DNA of 16,895 nt from JAOUEA01 sp035711865 (lineage in GTDB: Bacteria > Actinomycetota > UBA4738 > HRBIN12), in the NCBI GenBank assembly GCA_035711865.1, contig DASTBT010000130.1, positions 1 through 16,895 of the forward strand. The letters are read 5' to 3'. Below are positions 13,215 through 16,895 of the stretch, one piece after another. Below the pieces are notes generated by a model. The model made no database searches and was not told the origin of the DNA. It worked only from the letters and a program-made list of their open reading frames with translations. How positions within the stretch are numbered: position 1 is the stretch's first letter; each line of letters begins with the position of its first letter. The position numbers and the translations under genes were made by a program.

Positions 13215-13320
13215 CGGCGGGGCGGGTAAGTGCGCCCCGCCAACGGCCCAGGATGCGCGGGCTGTCACATCCCATCCTCCCAGCATGCGCCGGTTGGGGG
13301 AAGTTCCGTCCTGACGCAGC

Positions 13321-13369
13321 CCTCGCGGTAGGCTGTCATCGTCCCGGGATGACGGAAACTCACGCGAGG
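13321..13369. other. Nested inverted repeats with a -10-like box
   Basis: Outer arms CCTCGCG (13321-13327) and CGCGAGG (13363-13369) enclose inner arms GTCATC (13335-13340) and GATGAC (13348-13353). TAGGCT (13329-13334, plus strand) matches the -10 form used elsewhere here, but six bases later there is no start codon; an ATG at 13349 opens a 16-codon ORF only. It could be a regulated promoter or an RNA gene start. Confidence 0.3.
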
Positions 13370-13426
13370 ACGCAATCAGCCGAAAGCAGCGTCATCTAGA
13401 ACCGCGCCCGTAGGTCCTCGTCGGCC

Positions 13427-13567
13427 TCAAGAAACCATCAGTAGCTCGGCGATGCCGGAGTTCTGCGCGACCAGCTCCGAGATGATCCGTGCGCGGTCGG
13501 GACTGTCGCAGAGCAGGTACGCGATGAGGTCGTTTCCCAGCCCCGGCGGGATGTCAGGGAGGGTCAA
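13427..13567 (-). CDS. 46-aa small protein, coupled to the upstream 89-aa gene
   Basis: TTG 13567 overlaps the TGA stop of the 89-aa gene as TTGA (4 nt), the usual sign of coupled genes. The product begins MTLPDIPPGLGNDLIAYLLC and continues with a predicted helical part (DRARIISELVAQNSGIAELL) before a stop at 13427. Codon use looks coding and the frame is open throughout. No family is recognised; the length and style resemble small phage-type accessory proteins, but that is only an impression. Confidence 0.45.
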   Translation of the reverse strand: MTLPDIPPGLGNDLIAYLLCDSPDRARIISELVAQNSGIAELLMVS

Positions 13568-13833
13568 CCGGCGGCCACCCTGAAGTAGCCATCCAGGTTC
13601 GAGTCATCGAGTGCATCGTGGACAGCCCTGAGGCTCTCTGCCCTGGCTTTCGTCTCGTCGTCGGTCTCACTCACGGTGACATGCACGCTCATCTGCTGCT
13701 GATTCCCATGCGCCTTCCCGGCGGAACCGAGGGACCGGTCCATGACCTGGATCCGGCGTGTGACTTCGGCTTCGGTAAGGAGCTCCACTCCGCCGATGAC
13801 ATCGAACTCCCAGATGAACGTGTGCGTTAGCAT
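13564..13833 (-). CDS. 89-aa protein of unknown function
   Basis: ATG 13833 lies 7 nt after a TAGCCT -10 box, so a leaderless start is likely; a longer reading from 13869 would begin inside an upstream repeat. The N-terminal half (MLTHTFIWEFDVIGGVELLT, EAEVTRRIQVMDR) has strand-then-helix character, the middle is Gln-rich (HGNQQQMSVHVTVSET) and the C-terminal half is a helix plus short strand (ESLRAVHDALDD, DGYFRVAAG). I recognise no family. It is followed by a 46-aa gene with a 4-nt overlap and preceded by the small WPR-motif ORFs on the same strand. Confidence 0.55.
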   Translation of the reverse strand: MLTHTFIWEFDVIGGVELLTEAEVTRRIQVMDRSLGSAGKAHGNQQQMSVHVTVSETDDETKARAESLRAVHDALDDSNLDGYFRVAAG

Positions 13834-13840
13834 CCCGACG

Positions 13841-13846
13841 AGGCTA
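13841..13846 (-). promoter_or_regulatory. -10 box (TAGCCT) for the 89-aa gene
   Basis: TAGCCT-CGTCGGG-ATG on the minus strand, with 7 nt between box and start codon and no ribosome site. It would allow the 89-aa and 46-aa genes to be transcribed independently of the 310-aa gene. Confidence 0.4.
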
Positions 13847-13850
13847 CGCG

Positions 13851-13892
13851 CTACCGAGGCCAACCGCACAGCTCGACGATGGCCTCATACAA
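13851..13892 (-). pseudogene. Remnant third copy of the WPR-motif peptide
   Basis: The reading LYEAIVELCGWPR ends at a TAG and matches the microprotein at 14897-15034 (LYEAIVELCAWPR) almost residue for residue, but a stop codon (TGA) lies two codons before its Leu and only TTG 13892 could start it, giving 13 residues. It is best seen as the tail of a deleted or recombined copy. Confidence 0.4.
13865..13886. repeat. 22-bp direct repeat, copy A
   Basis: Identical 22 bp to 14950-14971 (core ACAGCTCGACGATGGCC), 1,085 bp apart and in the same orientation. It encodes the shared EAIVELC segment on the minus strand. Confidence 0.6.
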
Positions 13893-13895
13893 CGT

Positions 13896-13979
13896 TCACC
13901 GAGGCCACCCAGAGAGATCGGTGATGCGTAGGTAGAGGTACGTAGTCGTGTCCCAACGCTCCGGCTTGATCTCAGCCAT
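13896..13979 (-). CDS. 27-aa microprotein with the WPR C-terminal motif
   Basis: ATG 13979 overlaps the stop of the 310-aa gene by 8 nt (ATGGCTGA). The product starts MAEIKPERWDTTTY and ends LYLRITDLSGWPR. Its C-terminus aligns with that of the 45-aa ORF at 14897-15034: LY-x2-I-x-[DE]-L-[SC]-[GA]-WPR. The overlap and the shared motif argue it is a real product rather than chance, despite its length. No family is recognised. Confidence 0.4.
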   Translation of the reverse strand: MAEIKPERWDTTTYLYLRITDLSGWPR

Positions 13980-14904
13980 CGACCAGCAACGGAGCCGACT
14001 GAGTCGCCAGCTCGACGTACGGGCAAAGGAGAGAGGACCCCGCAGGTTCGAGGAAGTTCACCTCACAGGAGCCGCCGTTCATCCCGCTGTAGCGCATCTG
14101 CAGGGAGACCTCGAACACAGCGACGGCACCGGCAGGGACGAGGAATCCGTTGTAGTGAAGGTGGTGGGAACCCACGAGCGTCCGGGCCTCCCCTCCGAGT
14201 TTCGCGCCCCAGGAGGTGAGGGTGAACCCGCCCTCGACGCGCAATTCCATCACCTCAATGGTTTGAGCTGGTTGCGGCAGTGGCTTCGTCGCGGGCTGGT
14301 TCCACCATTCAAGGAGCGTGAGTTCAGCTTCGATCCACAGCCCCATCTCCCCGAAGGTGCCCGTCCCCCACCAGATGGGCGGTATCAAGCCTGATTCAGC
14401 GTAGGCCCAGCACGATCCATTCAGTAAGAGCTGCGACTCGACATCAACAACCGCGTCTCCGGGGGTGTCGTTCTGCCACATGAAGTAGAAGACGACCTCG
14501 TCCTCGGGGCCGATGTGAGTGGACTGTTTCCACCTCGTACGGAACGTCGCCCAGCTGTTCAGCGGCTCGATGTGCGTGTCGTCCAGGATGCCGATGGGGC
14601 CACCATCGCGGAACGCCCAGATCAGGAAAGGCTTTTCCAGCCTCGTGTAGATGGGGGTGGCGGGCAGCCCAGGGGTGGCGAGCAGGTCGTGGGCCTTGAG
14701 TCTGCTCGACACTCCACCGCGGAAGGCCGTCTCCTCGCTAGCGAAGACCTCTGAGAACCCCGTCAGCTGGGACTGCGTCTCTCGCCTGAACTCGGCCAGG
14801 CGCCCCCCTCCTGTTCGCCCCTGCTTGATCTTGGCGACTCGGGCCCCTTCCCTCTTCATCGCGGCGAGCGCGTCCCGCATGTCGGAGATCTCGGCGTCAC
14901 GCAT
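13972..14904 (-). CDS. 310-aa protein of unknown family, coiled-coil head and beta-rich body
   Basis: ATG 14904 has an excellent ribosome site (GGGAGG, 5 nt upstream); a GTG at 14925 is less likely. Residues 1-28 form a charged helix (MRDAEISDMRDALAAMKREG), residues 29-85 are polar, and residues 86-305 are dense in alternating aromatic/hydrophobic strands, for example KPFLIWAFRD, DEVVFYFMWQND, VDVESQLLLNGSCWAYAE, MGLWIEAELTLLEWW and AVAVFEVSLQMRYSG, with conserved-looking turns (ILDDTHIEPLNSW). This suggests one or two beta-sandwich domains. No signal peptide, TM segment or catalytic motif is seen. It is divergent from the 549-aa gene (329 bp between starts) and linked by 8-nt overlaps to a small ORF on each side, so it probably works with them. 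Confidence 0.65.
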   Translation of the reverse strand: MRDAEISDMRDALAAMKREGARVAKIKQGRTGGGRLAEFRRETQSQLTGFSEVFASEETAFRGGVSSRLKAHDLLATPGLPATPIYTRLEKPFLIWAFRDGGPIGILDDTHIEPLNSWATFRTRWKQSTHIGPEDEVVFYFMWQNDTPGDAVVDVESQLLLNGSCWAYAESGLIPPIWWGTGTFGEMGLWIEAELTLLEWWNQPATKPLPQPAQTIEVMELRVEGGFTLTSWGAKLGGEARTLVGSHHLHYNGFLVPAGAVAVFEVSLQMRYSGMNGGSCEVNFLEPAGSSLLCPYVELATQSAPLLVDG

Positions 14905-15034
14905 TGATGCCTCCCTCTGTGCCACATCGAACCCTACCCCTCGGCCAGGCGCACAGCTCGACGATGGCCTCGTACAGGTCGTGGTCGACCCACAGCTCGC
15001 CGGCTTCCAGCGCCCGGTGCTCCCCGAGTGTCAA
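14897..15034 (-). CDS. 45-aa small protein with the WPR motif
   Basis: The frame is open from a stop near 15060; TTG 15034 is the probable start. The product begins MTLGEHRALEAGELWVDHD and contains LYEAIVELCAWPRG, then a short basic tail. It ends with TGA inside the start of the 310-aa gene (ATGCGTGA, 8-nt overlap). The start is uncertain because there is no clear ribosome site. It is the best-preserved of the three WPR-motif copies. The interval 15035-15233 otherwise holds only a 12-codon ORF. Confidence 0.4.
   Translation of the reverse strand: MTLGEHRALEAGELWVDHDLYEAIVELCAWPRGRVRCGTEGGINA
14950..14971. repeat. 22-bp direct repeat, copy B
   Basis: The second copy of the repeat at 13865-13886, lying inside the 45-aa ORF. 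The flanks stay similar for several more bases (TACA side) before diverging. Confidence 0.6.
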
Positions 15035-15167
15035 GGTCCGGGCCCGGTCTCGAGGAAGCTGTCACAAGGGTGGCGGGAGCACAACCTGGGCCAATCCTGG
15101 AGTGGACAGGGGCGCAATCTGGAGCCGCCTCGCTTTCCCTTCGCGTCTGCAGACAGGAATCACCCAC

Positions 15168-15206
15168 ATGGCCGACACAGCTTCTACCCTCATCTGTCTA
15201 CGGTGA
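15168..15206 (+). CDS. Possible 12-aa upstream ORF before the 549-aa gene
   Basis: ATG 15168 follows an AGGAA site by about 9 nt and opens MADTASTLICLR, ending at TGA 15204-15206, 27 nt before the start of the 549-aa gene. It could be a short leader peptide. It may equally be chance, since nothing else supports it. Confidence 0.2.
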   Translation: MADTASTLICLR

Positions 15207-15233
15207 GGACCTGCCCGGAGCCGGGAGAATGAG

Positions 15234-16883
15234 ATGGCCGCTCCGTTGATTCAACTCGACGCGGGTGGCACCGCGTCAGTCCTCCGCTACGACATCCCCG
15301 AGCCCACCTCGTACGAAGGCAAGAATTTCATCAAGCTCGAGTTCGATGACAACGTCTTCGCTGCCGTAGCGTCCGAGATGCCGTCGAAGACGGTGGCGAA
15401 GCTCGCGGACCTTCCAGAAGATGTCGTTAGGTCCGAGGCGGAGCGCTACCTTCGGACCGGCGTCTCTGCTCGACGTGAGCTGCCTAACATGTCGCCTGTC
15501 GACCTGAGGGCTGGCCTAGTCGCCGGCGGGACCATAGATGTTGGTCCTGACACACCTCCGCCGGATGATGGCGAGACGCCGCCCAGCCCTCCGACGTGGG
15601 ACGACATAGTCGGCAACCTCGCAGAGCAGCTCAAGGAGGGGGTCCACCTCGTCAAGAGCACGGATCTCTATGGCGATACCACTGTCACGCCGGAGCCCGA
15701 GATCCCAGACGAACCGGATCCGCACCTCTACCTCATCGAGTCATTCCGGCTTACTTCCTACCTCGGTGACTACGGAGCAGGGCGAATCGTTAAGACCTTC
15801 AGTCTGCTCCCGGGAGAGATCTCCAAGATCAGCGTCAAGACGTTCCGCCAAACGGAGACGACTAAGAAGGAAGCATCCAGCGTGCTCGACTCGCTCACGA
15901 AGGAAAGCGCGACTGAGCTTCAGGACTCCCTGACGACGGAACAGTCGGATCAGAAGTCCTATCAACAGACGAAAGAGTATTACGCAGAAGCCTCGGGAAG
16001 TGCGAGTTGGGGGATAGGCAGCGCGAGTGGCAAGGCTGGCGTGAAGGGAAGTTCCAACTCGGCTCGACAGGAGTCCGTCAAGAACGTCACCAACGCGACA
16101 CAAAAACACTCGGCGCGAGCGTCTGCGAAACGAGAAGTCGATATCGACACCAGCTTCGAGGTGAGTGAGAAGGAGGGCGAGGAAACCTCGATCGAGCGGC
16201 AGATCGAGAACATCAACCTCAGTCGCACGCTCAACTTCGTGTTTCGTCAGATGAACCAGGAGTTCATCACATTCTTGCACCTGACGGATGTTCGGGTCGG
16301 GTTCTTCAACGGCGACGGGCAGTCGCGGCGAGAGGTGCCCCTCAACGATCTCGGTCGCCTCCTCGACGAGGTCGTGAAATCGACCAAACGGAACCAGGTC
16401 GAGCAGATCATCCTCGACCAGCTTTCGGGCGTCCGCGACTATGTTGGGAACGTCTTCAACGTCGTGGACGTGGTCCAGATGGGTCCTGGCGATGAGTACC
16501 GTCAGTTCGATCCTGGCCTCGTCACGAACTACGTGGACCCACGCGGGCGATCCTACGACGTCCCCGGCGTCCTGTTGAAGGTCGATCGGCTCGTGATGCG
16601 CACGGAAGGCATCATCGTCGAGGCGCTGCTGGGGCAGGGGCCGGCACTCGACTCCTACGCCGAGCAGCTGCAGGAACTCGAGGTCGAACGGCGGAAGGCA
16701 CTGGTGGCTAAGCACGAACACCTCGCGGACCAGCTGGACCTAGTGAATCAGGTTATCCAGAACGGCGATGAGGCCAAAGCGGCAATCGCGGAACACTTGG
16801 TGTGCCGTTGCTGCCTGGAGTGCAAGGATGCTGAGCCGGAAACTGAGCGTCCCGCGCCGCCCCCACCCACGCCTCCGTCATGA
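15234..16883 (+). CDS. 549-aa protein of unknown family with Ser/Thr-rich middle, Cys cluster and proline tail
   Basis: ATG 15234 has a GGGAG site 7 nt upstream. Layout: residues 1-103 a mixed alpha/beta head (FIKLEFDDNVFAAVASEM); 104-122 and 150-164 Pro/Asp/Glu linkers; 165-205 strands with YLGDYGAGRIVKTFSLLPGEISKISVKTF; 206-330 a long polar helical stretch (TETTKKEASSVLDSLTKES...) interrupted by a small-residue segment SGSASWGIGSASGKAGVKGSS; 328-460 a conserved-looking core (INLSRTLNFVFRQMNQEFITFLHLTDVRVGFFNG; GLVTNYVDPRGRSYDVPG); 474-512 a coiled coil; then CRCCLEC (524-530) and a PPPPTPP tail. No signal peptide, no TM helix, no enzyme motif. Codon use is less GC-rich than in the chromosome part. 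I do not recognise the family. A Gly/Ser hairpin between polar helices recalls membrane-inserting segments, but this is speculation. Confidence 0.7.
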   Translation: MAAPLIQLDAGGTASVLRYDIPEPTSYEGKNFIKLEFDDNVFAAVASEMPSKTVAKLADLPEDVVRSEAERYLRTGVSARRELPNMSPVDLRAGLVAGGTIDVGPDTPPPDDGETPPSPPTWDDIVGNLAEQLKEGVHLVKSTDLYGDTTVTPEPEIPDEPDPHLYLIESFRLTSYLGDYGAGRIVKTFSLLPGEISKISVKTFRQTETTKKEASSVLDSLTKESATELQDSLTTEQSDQKSYQQTKEYYAEASGSASWGIGSASGKAGVKGSSNSARQESVKNVTNATQKHSARASAKREVDIDTSFEVSEKEGEETSIERQIENINLSRTLNFVFRQMNQEFITFLHLTDVRVGFFNGDGQSRREVPLNDLGRLLDEVVKSTKRNQVEQIILDQLSGVRDYVGNVFNVVDVVQMGPGDEYRQFDPGLVTNYVDPRGRSYDVPGVLLKVDRLVMRTEGIIVEALLGQGPALDSYAEQLQELEVERRKALVAKHEHLADQLDLVNQVIQNGDEAKAAIAEHLVCRCCLECKDAEPETERPAPPPPTPPS

Positions 16884-16895
16884 GCAACGGGGATA
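16880..16895 (+). CDS. Start of a following gene, cut by the window edge
   Basis: ATG 16880 overlaps the TGA of the 549-aa gene as ATGA, and opens MSNGD before the window ends. The 4-nt overlap implies an operon with the 549-aa gene. Nothing can be said about function. Confidence 0.45.

Larger units (their letters stand above)
12170..16895. mobile_element. Putative integrated element or genomic island, one end only
   Basis: It begins at the tRNA-Arg fragment and runs off the window. Supporting signs are the change from well-known housekeeping genes to unrecognised ones, a decayed HTH gene, repeats, and visibly less GC-rich codon use, clearest in the gene at 15234-16883. No integrase or transposase is seen, but islands in tRNA genes usually keep the integrase at the intact-tRNA end, which is outside the window. 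Some genes near the edge (SnoaL-like) are chromosome-like, so the boundary could be a relic. Confidence 0.45.

Noticed and set aside
12570..13286. 238-codon minus-strand frame spanning the hairpin block and SnoaL gene
   Set aside because: It runs in the wrong frame through SnoaL and through palindromic DNA, with no recognisable domain.
14934..15167. 77-codon minus-strand frame upstream of the 310-aa gene
   Set aside because: The overlapping frame at 14897-15034 carries the WPR motif shared with other copies and the 8-nt overlap, so it is the better reading.
14515..15249. Plus-strand frames upstream of the 549-aa gene
   Set aside because: They are antisense to the 310-aa gene or have Arg/Pro-rich low-quality sequence without a ribosome site; the 549-aa gene has its own clear start at 15234.

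Overview
The window looks like a chromosome segment of a high-GC actinobacterium, probably an uncultured lineage. The evidence is strongly GC-rich coding DNA, a divergent IclR regulator/leuCD pair of the NdgR/LtbR type, a polyprenol-type GT-C membrane transferase like those that mannosylate actinobacterial envelope lipids, and several genes whose start codon lies 6-7 nt after a TANNNT -10 box, which is the signature of leaderless transcripts. The class cannot be fixed from this sequence.

Region 1 (about 1-12170) is ordinary, compact chromosome. From left to right it holds: the start of a secreted SGNH hydrolase (-); a secreted vanadium-haloperoxidase-like protein (+); tRNA-Ser(CGA) (-); a cyclic-nucleotide-binding protein (+); a zincin/tadA operon (-), divergent from nicotinate phosphoribosyltransferase (+) across only 17 bp; a secreted beta-propeller-like protein (+); leuCD (-), divergent from its IclR-family regulator (+); a GT-C glycosyltransferase (+); and an alpha/beta hydrolase followed by an aldo/keto reductase (-), divergent from a small membrane protein (+). 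Convergent neighbours overlap at their 3' ends three times. The leuC-leuD genes and the IclR gene form the clearest functional unit: two near-identical 15-bp boxes, 20 bp apart, lie between them.

Region 2 (about 12170-16895) is accessory. It begins with a 43-bp 3' fragment of a tRNA-Arg(ACG) gene that has no 5' half, as left by an element integrated at a tRNA 3' end. To its right the genes become unfamiliar and coding DNA is less GC-rich. The region holds a broken HTH gene, a SnoaL-like gene with a coupled 25-aa leader ORF, about 450 bp of GC-rich hairpin-forming noncoding DNA, a minus-strand chain of short ORFs around a 310-aa protein of unknown family, and, divergent from it, a 549-aa protein of unknown family with a long Ser/Thr/Glu-rich middle, a CRCCLEC cluster and a proline tail. 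A further gene starts at the right edge with a 4-nt overlap.

The best candidate for an undescribed system is 13427-16895. Its minus-strand genes are linked by stop/start overlaps of 4 or 8 nt. Two microproteins share a C-terminal motif ending in WPR, and a third decayed copy sits nearby. No integrase, transposase or defence-family gene is visible, so its function is open.
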